This document shows, piece by piece, positions 6,975-14,068 of a DNA stretch of 44,925 bases. The stretch covers positions 1 to 44,925 of the forward strand of contig JAUYBG010000022.1 of assembly GCA_030693205.1 (NCBI GenBank), in the 5' to 3' direction. Under the pieces are notes generated by a model, which was given only the letters and a program-made list of their open reading frames with translations, made no database searches and was not told where the DNA came from. Source of the DNA: a bacterium. Its GTDB lineage: Bacteria > Patescibacteriota > Minisyncoccia > JAHIHE01. Position numbers and translations under genes: made by a program. Every line of letters begins with the position of its first letter. The stretch's first letter is position 1.

Positions 6975-7361
6975 ATTTAGCATACTTATTGCTTCAAATT
7001 TTAAAAATCCAAATTCTAGATTTAAACCTTTCCAGTCAAAAGTTCTGAATGCGTCCAGTAGGGGGAGCATTTCTGGACACTTGTTATATTTTACAAGTGC
7101 ATCGAAGGGCTTTTTAAGCTCAAACAAAAGATTTCTTTCGTTTAAACGGCAGTTCTGAAGCAAGTAATTCAGCAATTGCCGTTTTTCGTTTGGTTCAGAA
7201 CTTTCAAAAATTTCTGAAGCCCTTTGTGATAGGCTTAATACTTGATTTACAGCCAAATAGTAGCTTTCATCGGCTATACTATGCCTTTGCATTTTTTCAA
7301 GCAGTCCTTGTTGTATTTCTTTATATTCTTTTAACTTATTGTCATAGATGTCGCTAGTAAT
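6972..7361 (-). pseudogene. C-terminal remnant of a large serine recombinase
   Basis: Reading on the minus strand from about 7361, the frame gives ITSDIYDNKLKEYKEIQQ, then SYYLAVNQVLSLSQRASEIF, then NEKRQLLNYLLQNCRLNERN, then LFELKKPFDALVKYNKC and LPLLDAFRTFDW. This is the typical tail of recombinases of the large serine family (the region after the zinc ribbon and coiled coil). The N-terminal catalytic resolvase domain is absent, and a stop codon interrupts the frame at about 7377-7379. An in-frame ATG at 7292 is internal to the remnant and need not be a start. With the second remnant at 8633 it marks past integration at this place. Confidence 0.78.
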
Positions 7362-7576
7362 CCGCCTCGTTCGGCTTTATCCTATTTTTCGTATTCGTGC
7401 CTCGTTGGAATTATTGCATTTATTCTATCAAATATGGTTGAAATTGCAATATTAAGCATAAACAGCAATGTTGCGTTTTAATGCAAAATTCATCTGATCA
7501 TGTTAAATTGTGGATAACATAATTAGTCATTAAAACCAGAATGTGTTATAATTAATTATAGGATTGTGTCTGACTA

Positions 7577-7604
7577 TTGACATCTAGTGTTAAAGTGGTA
7601 TAGT
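7577..7604 (+). promoter_or_regulatory. Promoter candidate upstream of the toxin-antitoxin pair
   Basis: A perfect TTGACA (7577-7582) and TATAGT (7599-7604) are 16 bp apart, about 100 bp before the antitoxin start. The rest of 7362-7703 shows no gene, only AT-rich sequence with further TATAAT-like boxes (for example near 7681) and a TGTGGATAA at 7509-7517. Confidence 0.6.
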
Positions 7605-7703
7605 TAAATGTCCTACACTTATAAATGAATTTACTGACTATCTCTGTAATAATGTTATTATAAGCTGGAGTATAAGTTTGTATAATATCATTTAAATAGA
7701 TCT

Positions 7704-8204
7704 ATGGTTAATACTACATGCCCAAAAATTGACGAGCGTATATATAAAAACGCTGTTTTGTATTTTATTAAGTATTGTAATAATCAGTATTTACACGGCA
7801 CAAAACTTAATAAGCTTTTATATTATCTTGATTTTGTATATTTTCGTGATCATAAAAAATCTATTACTGGAGATTTATATATTCATCAAGAATATGGTCC
7901 TGTACCCTCACATGCTGGCGAAATACTTACTGAACTTAATAGTGACCAAGCGATTGATATTCAAACCATTGACTACAAAAATGGCGAAATGATAAATTTT
8001 AAGATTAAAGATTCAACAAAATTAGACGAGTCTGTTTTCTCCGTTGATCAAAGTAAACTGCTTAAGCAAATTTGTGACGAATTCGGAAATTGGCCGACCG
8101 ATAAAATCGTTGCGCAGACGCATCTTGAAGCGCCTTGGTTTTATTCAAAACCGTATGAAGTTGTCGATTATGCCTATGCAAGCGACATTGATTTCTTTCG
8201 GTAA
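7704..8204 (+). CDS. Panacea-domain (DUF4065) antitoxin, PanA-like
   Basis: A 166-residue protein matching the Panacea/SocA-like domain (DUF4065): YFIKYCNNQYLHGTKLNKLLYYLDF near the start (residues 17-40), then YFRDHKKSITGDLYIHQEYGPVPSHAGEIL, in which the ITGDxYxxxxYGPVP motif is diagnostic. The C-terminal part has SKLLKQICDEFGNWPTDKIV and THLEAPW. Panacea proteins act as antitoxins for many unrelated toxins. The next gene starts 12 bp downstream on the same strand and encodes a plausible RelE-like toxin, so I read this as an antitoxin-first module. It sits between two recombinase remnants. No DNA-binding domain is added, so how it is regulated is unclear. Confidence 0.85.
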   Translation: MVNTTCPKIDERIYKNAVLYFIKYCNNQYLHGTKLNKLLYYLDFVYFRDHKKSITGDLYIHQEYGPVPSHAGEILTELNSDQAIDIQTIDYKNGEMINFKIKDSTKLDESVFSVDQSKLLKQICDEFGNWPTDKIVAQTHLEAPWFYSKPYEVVDYAYASDIDFFR

Positions 8205-8216
8205 TTTGTTACGCAT

Positions 8217-8600
8217 ATGGCATGGATTTATGTTGAAAGAGAACAGTTTGTCCGCATGTGCGATAAGATCGTTATTTCTATTACTGTACGTGAAGCAATT
8301 AAATCATGGGCACCTACTGTAGGTCGGAATGAAATTCCTCGTCAAAAGCTTGTTTATAGATCACCAAAAAATAGTTATGAAGCTTGGGCCGCTGGTATAC
8401 CGAATCCCGATAGTAATAAAGGGAAAAGTGGTGGTTATCGGATTGTTTATTATCTTATTCTTAGAGAAAATACTATTAATCTTGATTTTATTGAAGAACG
8501 TAAAGAGCTTGGCTTCCATGGCGAAGGTCACCGAAAAAAAGATAAGTATAATGATTATATCCGAGATTTAAAAGAATATTTAAAAAAACTTGATTCGTAA
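8217..8600 (+). CDS. Probable RelE/ParE-superfamily toxin partner of the Panacea antitoxin
   Basis: A 127-residue basic protein. The second half resembles the RelE fold: GKSGGYRIVYYLILRENTIN, in which GGYRIVYY corresponds to the usual strand, then LDFIEERKEL, a basic KKDKYNDYI segment and a C-terminal helix. The first half (YRSPKNSYEAWAAGIPNPDS) is less typical, and no catalytic residue can be assigned with confidence. No clear ribosome binding site precedes the ATG at 8217. Translation coupled to the antitoxin 12 bp upstream is likely; an internal Met at residue 14 is an alternative start. A terminator hairpin at 8599-8627 closes the pair. The toxin role is inferred from the Panacea neighbour and fold pattern. 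Confidence 0.68.
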   Translation: MAWIYVEREQFVRMCDKIVISITVREAIKSWAPTVGRNEIPRQKLVYRSPKNSYEAWAAGIPNPDSNKGKSGGYRIVYYLILRENTINLDFIEERKELGFHGEGHRKKDKYNDYIRDLKEYLKKLDS

Positions 8601-8627
8601 AAAAGCATGATTTTAGTCTGCTTTTTT
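8599..8627 (+). terminator. Terminator of the toxin-antitoxin pair
   Basis: AAAAAAGCA (8599-8607) pairs with TGCTTTTTT (8619-8627) around an 11-nt loop, ending in a T run and overlapping the toxin stop codon. Confidence 0.75.
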
Positions 8628-8632
8628 ATTTA

Positions 8633-8731
8633 CTATAAATCGCAATTCAACATTTTCAAGTTTTTTAAAAAGTTAAATTCTTGATTTAATGTTTTCCAAT
8701 CAAATGTTCTGAATGCGTCCAGTAGGGGGAG
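8633..8731 (-). pseudogene. Second, shorter serine recombinase 3' fragment
   Basis: The minus strand encodes LPLLDAFRTFDWKTLNQEFN then FLKNLKMLNCDL and a TAG stop, matching the end of the remnant at 6972. The 27-bp segment GTTCTGAATGCGTCCAGTAG plus GGGGAGC is identical at 8706-8732 and 7042-7068. Similarity ends abruptly at 8732. Only the last 33 codons remain. Confidence 0.75.
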
Positions 8732-8776
8732 CCGATTATTTTTGTGGCAAATGATCCGTCCCCGTCCAGAAAGCTG

Positions 8777-8803
8777 AAAAAGCGAGTAAAATCTCGCTTT
8801 TTT
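8777..8803 (+). terminator. Rho-independent terminator-like hairpin
   Basis: AAAAAGCGAG (8777-8786) pairs perfectly with CTCGCTTTTT (8793-8802) around a 6-nt loop. It marks the right edge of the accessory stretch. Confidence 0.75.
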
Positions 8804-8892
8804 GGTTACTCGTTTTATGTTAGAAATGACAGATACCCGTTGCTTAAAAGCTGATTTTATGGTAATTTAAATTAAATAATAACTATAAATCT

Positions 8893-9879
8893 ATGCAAAT
8901 TATTAAACCAGCAAAACTTAAAAAAGGCGATGAAGTGCGAGTTATTGCGCCATCAAGATCAATGTCGATTATCGCCGAAGAAAGTAAAAATATCGCGAAT
9001 CGTCGATTTTTCGAAATGGGGTTGAAATTGAGTTTTGGCAAACACATTGAAGAAGTAGACGAATTTGTTTCCTACTCAATCGAATCGCGCATTGAAGATT
9101 TGCATGAGGCGTTTAGTAATCCTGATGTAAAAGCGATTTTTACCGTGATTGGCGGATTCAATAGTAACCAGCTTTTAAGATACATTGATTGGGATTTAAT
9201 CAAGAAGAATCCAAAGATACTCTGTGGCTTTTCCGATATTACCGCTTTGAATAATGCGATATATGCCAAGACAGGCCTGATAACTTATTCTGGGCCACAC
9301 TATTCAACTTTTGGCCATGAGCTGTATTTTGACCATACTTTAGAATATTTTAAAAAATGTTTACTTCAAGACAAACCTTTTGAAGTCTTACCAAGTAAAA
9401 ATTGGACTGATGATATGTGGTGGGCGGATCAAAAAAATAGAAATCTTGTTCCTAACCCTGGTTGGCTAGTGATAAACGAAGGAGGAGCAGAAGGAACGAT
9501 TGTTGGTTCTAATCTTTGCACATTTAATCTTTTACAAGGAACTGAGTATTTCCCTAGCTTAGAAGGTTCGGTATTGTTTCTCGAAGACGATGAAGAATCA
9601 AAGCCATATCATTTTAATAGAGACTTGCAATCCCTCATTCATCTTCCTGAGTTCAAAGGAGTGAAAGGAATTGTTATCGGTAGATTTCAGAAGGCTAGCC
9701 AGATGACAGATGATAAATTAATCAAGATAATAAAGACCAAAAAAGAATTGGATAAAATTCCAGTCATTGCCAATGTAGACTTTGGACATACTGATCCAAT
9801 AATCACTTTTCCAATTGGCGGAACAGCAAGAATGCGAGTAGAAAAAGAAAATTCAAAACTAGAGATTATCGAACATTAG
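8893..9879 (+). CDS. S66-family peptidase (LD-carboxypeptidase / MccF-like)
   Basis: A 328-residue cytoplasmic serine peptidase of family S66. LdcA members trim the terminal D-Ala from murein tetrapeptides during recycling; MccF members hydrolyse the toxic form of microcin C and related acyl-sulfamoyl adenylates. Visible features are the N-terminal PAKLKKGDEVRVIAPS, the nucleophile elbow GFSDIT with Ser114, VLFLEDDEES with the likely catalytic Glu231, and VDFGHTDP with His299. The segment AIYAKTGLITYSGPHYSTFG (residues 121-140) is closer to MccF-like members than to classical LdcA, so immunity or detoxification is possible. It stands alone between the accessory region and the kinase gene. No signal peptide is seen. 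Confidence 0.87.
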   Translation: MQIIKPAKLKKGDEVRVIAPSRSMSIIAEESKNIANRRFFEMGLKLSFGKHIEEVDEFVSYSIESRIEDLHEAFSNPDVKAIFTVIGGFNSNQLLRYIDWDLIKKNPKILCGFSDITALNNAIYAKTGLITYSGPHYSTFGHELYFDHTLEYFKKCLLQDKPFEVLPSKNWTDDMWWADQKNRNLVPNPGWLVINEGGAEGTIVGSNLCTFNLLQGTEYFPSLEGSVLFLEDDEESKPYHFNRDLQSLIHLPEFKGVKGIVIGRFQKASQMTDDKLIKIIKTKKELDKIPVIANVDFGHTDPIITFPIGGTARMRVEKENSKLEIIEH

Positions 9880-9944
9880 CTAATAAACAGGTATAATTTT
9901 AAATCGTTTTTGCTGTAAATACGTTCCAACTTCCTTCCTGCGTC

Positions 9945-9998
9945 TCGCTTCTTCGTCGATTGGCGGATTAAGCGAGGCAAGCGAACCTTCAATGACAA
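9945..9998 (+). repeat. Degenerate relative of the GTCATTGCGAG palindromic element
   Basis: This stretch carries TCTCGCTTCTTCGTC, then GATTGGCGGATTAAGCGAGG and CTTCAATGAC, which resembles parts of the better preserved elements at 24187 and 42385 but without clean ends. The remainder of 9880-10171 shows no gene. Confidence 0.35.
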
Positions 9999-10058
9999 AT
10001 AACAAAATTAAAAAGCTGTAAAGTCAAATTAATTTATTTTAGCATTTGTTGTTGAGAT

Positions 10059-10100
10059 ATAAAGCCGAGTATTAATTAAAACTCGGCTTTATGCTATAAT
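10059..10100 (+). promoter_or_regulatory. 12-bp hairpin followed by extended -10 promoter
   Basis: ATAAAGCCGAGT (10059-10070) pairs with ACTCGGCTTTAT (10081-10092) around 10 nt, and the right arm runs straight into TGCTATAAT (10092-10100), an extended -10. No good -35 is seen; its place would fall in the hairpin loop. It probably drives the kinase gene at 10172, and the hairpin may be the operator or an upstream terminator. Confidence 0.5.
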
Positions 10101-10171
10101 GAAAGTAATTCAAAATGTAAATATTAAAAACTAAGCGAGCATTTTGATTTTTTTCATTTTGGTTTTTTATT

Positions 10172-12058
10172 ATGCGACTGAATTTATTTTTTAAATTATT
10201 TTTGCCGATCGTTGCCGCTTTTGTTATTTTTATAGCAGCTGTTTTTTTAGCTGTTTCCAGCGATATTAAAAATGATAATATCGCAGTGCTGATTATTTTT
10301 GGCGGATTATTCCTTTTACTGGCAATGCTTGCTTTGTTTTTAGACTTTTTCGTCATTAAGCCGATTAACGCGACTAGAGAAGCGATTAGCAAGATCAGGC
10401 AGGGAGATTTCAAGCAAAGAGTCATGATAAAAGCTGATGATGAAATAGGCTATATGATCAAAGTGTTCAATGAGATGATGGATAGCATTCAAAATTCAGA
10501 CAAAAAAATAAAAGAAGAGCGTCAGGAGCTTCAAGCGATCCTTTTTTCGATGGGCGAAGGATTGTTGGTTTTGGACAAAGATCTGAATATTATTTTGTTG
10601 AACAAGACGGCCGAAAAACTTTTGAATGTAGTTGCAAAAAACTCGGTTGGCAAGCATATTAAAAAAATTTTAGCGCTTCTAAAGGGCGACAAGGAGCTTC
10701 CTCCGGATGAATGGCCGGCTAGAAGAATGTTGAAAAGCGGAAAGAGCGTATCGGTCACCATTAAAGATAATATTTATTATAAGAGTGTTTCCGGAAGGGT
10801 GTTTCCGGTAGAAATTACCACTGCTCCTTTTGTCAGAGAGGGGATTATCGGCGCGATTGTTGTTTTCAGGGATGTCAGCGAGTTAAAAACTGCCGAAGAA
10901 GATCGCGAATTTGCCCGCATTAATTTGGAAAGCGCTTTAAAAAGCGTTTATGTTGAACGCGACATCGCACAAGAGCAAAAAAACAGGCTGGAAACGATCC
11001 TTGATAGCATTGGAGACGCTGTGTTCGCGATAGACGAAGAAAAAAAGATCATTATTTTCAACCCGGCGGCGGAAGCGCTTACCGGTTTTAAATTTACCAA
11101 ATTGCGCGGGGTTGTTTATAATAAATATTTGAAATTCTTAGACGAGGTTACCAAAAAAGAAAAAACAAAACATATTGACAGGGCGCTAAAAGGAGATGTT
11201 GTTGTCGCGGACAGGCATTTTGTTTTAATGATTAAAAGAAGGAGTTTGATTTATATCGAAGAGCGCATTACGTCAATCAAGAACCGGCAGGGAAAAATTA
11301 TGGGCTGTATCGTGGTTTTTCGCGATATTACCGCTAAAAGAAAACTGGAAATGATGCGTTCCGATTTTATTTCTATCGCTTCCCACCAATTAAGAACTCC
11401 GCTTTCCGCGACAAAATGGTTTTTGGAAATTTTGGTTAACGGCGACGTGGGCGCTCTTAAAAAGAAACAATTGGATATAGTAAAAGAAACGTATGTTAAT
11501 AATCAGAGCATGATCAATTTGGTGAACACGATGCTTAGCATGTCCCGCATCGAAAGCAAACAGCTGATTATTAATTTAGAAAAGATAAAAATAGAAGATA
11601 CTGTCGAAAAAATTTTGAGCGAGCTTAAGCCGCTGCTGGAAAAAAAAGACCAAGAAATAAAGTTTTTGGGGATGGAGGACAAGCAACTTGAGATAGAAAC
11701 AGACAAAGTTTTACTTAAAAATATTATTGATAATTTGGTTATTAATTCGTCAAAATATAGTCCCAGCGGCGCGGACATAATCGTTAAAATAGTAAAGAAA
11801 AATTCCAGTTTATTATTATTTTCAGTGGCTGATAAAGGAATAGGAATACCTAAGGCGGAGCAGTACAAGATTTTCAAAAAGTTTTCCCGCGCTAATAATG
11901 CCGTGTCTTATAATGCCAGCGGCACAGGCTTGGGACTGTATATCGTGAAGTCGATTTTAGACGTGTTTGGGGGTAAAATATGGTTTAAATCAAGCGAAAA
12001 TAAGGGATCGGTATTCTATTTTTTCTTGCCAATAAGTAAAGGATATTGTAAAATATAA
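10172..12058 (+). CDS. Membrane sensor histidine kinase (HAMP, two PAS)
   Basis: A 628-residue sensor kinase. Two membrane segments (about residues 7-29 and 38-62) leave almost no extracellular part. A HAMP domain follows (62-113, ending DEIGYMIKVFNEMMDSI), then two PAS domains (117-238 and 271-388, each ending VVFRDV or VVFRDI), HisKA with SIASHQLRTPLS and phospho-acceptor His405, and a complete HATPase domain: NIIDNLVINSSKY (N box), ADKGIGIP (G1) and GTGLGLYIV (G2, about 584-592). The first PAS has an insert with DEWPARRMLKSGK, seen in bacterial PAS kinases. The receiver gene at 12100 is the likely partner. With so little outside the membrane, the stimulus is probably sensed in the membrane or cytoplasm. 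Confidence 0.93.
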   Translation: MRLNLFFKLFLPIVAAFVIFIAAVFLAVSSDIKNDNIAVLIIFGGLFLLLAMLALFLDFFVIKPINATREAISKIRQGDFKQRVMIKADDEIGYMIKVFNEMMDSIQNSDKKIKEERQELQAILFSMGEGLLVLDKDLNIILLNKTAEKLLNVVAKNSVGKHIKKILALLKGDKELPPDEWPARRMLKSGKSVSVTIKDNIYYKSVSGRVFPVEITTAPFVREGIIGAIVVFRDVSELKTAEEDREFARINLESALKSVYVERDIAQEQKNRLETILDSIGDAVFAIDEEKKIIIFNPAAEALTGFKFTKLRGVVYNKYLKFLDEVTKKEKTKHIDRALKGDVVVADRHFVLMIKRRSLIYIEERITSIKNRQGKIMGCIVVFRDITAKRKLEMMRSDFISIASHQLRTPLSATKWFLEILVNGDVGALKKKQLDIVKETYVNNQSMINLVNTMLSMSRIESKQLIINLEKIKIEDTVEKILSELKPLLEKKDQEIKFLGMEDKQLEIETDKVLLKNIIDNLVINSSKYSPSGADIIVKIVKKNSSLLLFSVADKGIGIPKAEQYKIFKKFSRANNAVSYNASGTGLGLYIVKSILDVFGGKIWFKSSENKGSVFYFFLPISKGYCKI

Positions 12059-12099
12059 GATATGCGGCGGCATAAGCAATAATTTTTTAAAAAAGCGAT

Positions 12100-12477
12100 A
12101 TGAAAAAAGAAAAAACAAAAATTCTAATTATTGAAGATGATAGTTTTTTGATCAAAGCTTATCAGATAAAATTCGAGAGATCGGGCTATGATGTTTTGGT
12201 GGCGCTGGATGGAGACGAAGGATTTAAGATGGCTAAAAAAGAAATGCCTAAATTGATCGTTTTGGACCTGATGCTGCCGAAAATGAACGGGTTTGAATTT
12301 TTAAAAAAGATCAAGAGCGACGAAAGCATGAAAGGCATTCCCGTAGTGGCGCTTTCCAATCTTGGGCAGAGATCGGATCAGGAAAAAGCGTTTTCTTTGG
12401 GAGCGGTTGAATATTTTATTAAAACAGAGTATACATTGGAAGAGATCATTAATAAGATCAGCAAGTATATAAAATAG
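12100..12477 (+). CDS. Single-domain response regulator (CheY-like)
   Basis: A 125-residue receiver domain with no output domain. The acidic pocket (IIEDD, residues 10-14), phospho-acceptor Asp56 in IVLDLMLPKMNG, Ser86 in VVALSNLGQ and Lys108 in YFIKTE are all present. It starts 41 bp after the kinase gene and probably receives phosphate from it. It acts by protein-protein contact; since type IV pilus genes follow directly, pilus control is a reasonable but unproven target. Unlike the two receiver genes at 24484 and 24950, it lacks the repeated A-B-A' leader. Confidence 0.92.
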   Translation: MKKEKTKILIIEDDSFLIKAYQIKFERSGYDVLVALDGDEGFKMAKKEMPKLIVLDLMLPKMNGFEFLKKIKSDESMKGIPVVALSNLGQRSDQEKAFSLGAVEYFIKTEYTLEEIINKISKYIK

Positions 12478-12488
12478 TTTGCTGTTTC

Positions 12489-12508
12489 ACGATCCGCCGG
12501 CTGGCGGA
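12489..12508 (+). repeat. Short palindrome ATCCGCC-GGCT-GGCGGAT
   Basis: A 7-bp perfect stem with a 4-nt loop between the receiver gene and the pilin gene. The same core appears inside the larger repeat at 25418, so it looks like a fragment of that family. Confidence 0.6.
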
Positions 12509-12551
12509 TAAAATTCTAATGTTAAAATATTAATTAAAAGGAGGTGAAAGA

Positions 12552-13223
12552 ATGAAAACGAGCAAAAATCTAACGAAAGGTTTTACACTACTTGAGCTTT
12601 TGATCGTGATCGCGATTTTGGCGATTTTGTCAGTCACCCTGGTGTTGATCTTAAACCCGGCGGAAAGTTTGAAAAAAAGCCGCGATACTCAGAGAATGAG
12701 CGATCTCTCTACTATAAAAACCGCGATTGGTTTATATTTAACTAGTGTTAATCCCGCTTATTTGGGAGGAGCGGCGGCGAACACCGCTTGTAAAACCGGT
12801 GCCGGAGCTGGTACTTGGGCGGCCAATGATAAGATTTTTTATTCGGTTGATTCCACAACTCTCATTACGGGCACTTTGGATGGCAGCGCGCTTGTAGTTG
12901 CCGGGCAAGTGGTGGCGGCTGATATAGGCAAGACTGACGGAACAGGCTGGCTGCCTGTCAATCTAAGCGGGATAACAGGGGGTTCCCCAGTTTCCAATAT
13001 GCCGCTTGATCCGACAAATAGCATTGGCACTTATTCCGCCGTTACCAACCTCGACAAAGTTTATCGCTACGCTTGCCACGATACTAATTTAACTTTTGAA
13101 ATAGACGCTGTGTTGGAGAGCAGTGAATTTAGCAATAAAATGACCAAAGACGGCGGTAATAACACTGCTTATTATGAAGTTGGGACAAAGCTGGATATCT
13201 TGGGTGCTGGAACGGATTTTTAA
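12552..13223 (+). CDS. Type IV prepilin-like protein (probable major pilin)
   Basis: A 223-residue type IV pilin. The short basic leader ends in KG, cleaved before Phe11, then TLLELLIVIAILAILSVTLV with Glu at mature position +5. The following helix (SLKKSRDTQRMSDLSTIKTA) and the globular part with two Cys in the C-terminal head (NTACKT and RYACHD) fit a pilin. A near-consensus AAAAGGAGGTGA site lies 4-8 bp before the ATG, the best ribosome binding site in the window, suggesting high expression and a major pilin role. It is the first gene of the pilus block with pilB and pilC downstream. Confidence 0.88.
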   Translation: MKTSKNLTKGFTLLELLIVIAILAILSVTLVLILNPAESLKKSRDTQRMSDLSTIKTAIGLYLTSVNPAYLGGAAANTACKTGAGAGTWAANDKIFYSVDSTTLITGTLDGSALVVAGQVVAADIGKTDGTGWLPVNLSGITGGSPVSNMPLDPTNSIGTYSAVTNLDKVYRYACHDTNLTFEIDAVLESSEFSNKMTKDGGNNTAYYEVGTKLDILGAGTDF

Positions 13224-13256
13224 ATTATTTAGAGTTTTGTCAGATAAAAATATTTT

Positions 13257-13315
13257 GATAGATCGTTCGATTGGTATCTACGGCTTACGTTTGATATTGG
13301 GTCTAACGATCTATC
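13257..13315 (+). repeat. 11-bp inverted repeat downstream of the pilin gene
   Basis: GATAGATCGTT (13257-13267) and AACGATCTATC (13305-13315) are perfect complements 37 nt apart; an inner GGTATC/GATAT pairing could extend the structure. Possibly an RNA 3' end that protects pilin mRNA; inference only. Confidence 0.6.
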
Positions 13316-13335
13316 TTAATATTAGCCATGGAAGT

Positions 13336-13454
13336 AAAATTTTCAATTTACAATTCTCAATTTTCAATGAATTTTCAATGTTTTAATTTTCAATTTGAAA
13401 ATTAGTTCATTGGGATTTGATTGAAAATTGGCGCTTGAAAATTGTAAATTTTTA
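13336..13454 (+). repeat. Long AT-rich imperfect palindrome
   Basis: The left half (AAAATTTTCAATTTACAATT, then CTCAATTTTCAATG) is matched by the reverse complement of the right half (ATTGAAAATTGGCGCTTGAA then AATTGTAAATTTTT). Each arm is about 55 bp with several mismatches. It fills most of the gap between the pilin gene and the membrane-protein gene. Confidence 0.75.
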
Positions 13455-13464
13455 TATTTAACAG

Positions 13465-14061
13465 ATGAATATTGCAAATATTCTAAACATTCTGATTTTC
13501 GCCGTTCCGCTTTTTTGGCTTGGTGTTATTTTAGTTTCCTGGTTTAAGACTCGCGAGCTTGATCTTAAACTGATCAAGCGCGGGGTTCTGATCGTGATAG
13601 CGCTTTTTATTTTGCAAGGCGCTTATCTCACGATCGCGACTTATAATGCGTGGAAATTGGATCCGATGAGCCGCTATCTTCTGCCGCCGCATAATACATG
13701 GTATTTTGCCAGTTACGCCTATTTTCATTTTTGGCGGCCGGAAGTCGTTAATTTGTTCGTTGGAACGATCTGGGCGGGCTTTTTGTTTTTAATTAATAAA
13801 TTTTCGCAAGAGAGATTTTTTGAAAAATCCGATATCTATCTTGCTTTTTTTACCGCTTTCGTCGTGGGTTGGCCGAAATTTTTCGCTTATTTAGCCATTG
13901 CTTTTGGATTGTTAACATTGAAAGGAATTATAAACGCGATCATTTTAAAAGATAAAAGCCGGCTTGCGCTCACTACGAGCATTGCTTTGAGCGCGCTGGT
14001 TGTCGCGGGATTCGGCAATCTTATTATGAAATTGCAATTTTTTGATAATTTAAAACTTTAA
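13465..14061 (+). CDS. Hypothetical multi-pass membrane protein in the pilus operon
   Basis: A 198-residue hydrophobic protein with about five membrane segments (roughly residues 6-25, 40-58, 90-110, 125-150 and 165-190). A polar loop between the second and third carries PMSRYLLPPHNTWYFASYAY. I do not recognise a family; there are no Asp-Gly motifs of prepilin peptidases. It ends 7 bp before pilB and starts after the pilin palindrome, so it is probably co-transcribed with pilB and could be a lineage-specific pilus assembly component. The function is not known. Confidence 0.7.
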   Translation: MNIANILNILIFAVPLFWLGVILVSWFKTRELDLKLIKRGVLIVIALFILQGAYLTIATYNAWKLDPMSRYLLPPHNTWYFASYAYFHFWRPEVVNLFVGTIWAGFLFLINKFSQERFFEKSDIYLAFFTAFVVGWPKFFAYLAIAFGLLTLKGIINAIILKDKSRLALTTSIALSALVVAGFGNLIMKLQFFDNLKL

Positions 14062-14068
14062 AGCGATT

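Noticed and set aside
10072-10425. Minus-strand frame overlapping the start of the 10172 kinase gene
   Set aside because: It is opposite the membrane segments and HAMP domain of a well-supported kinase and has no support of its own.
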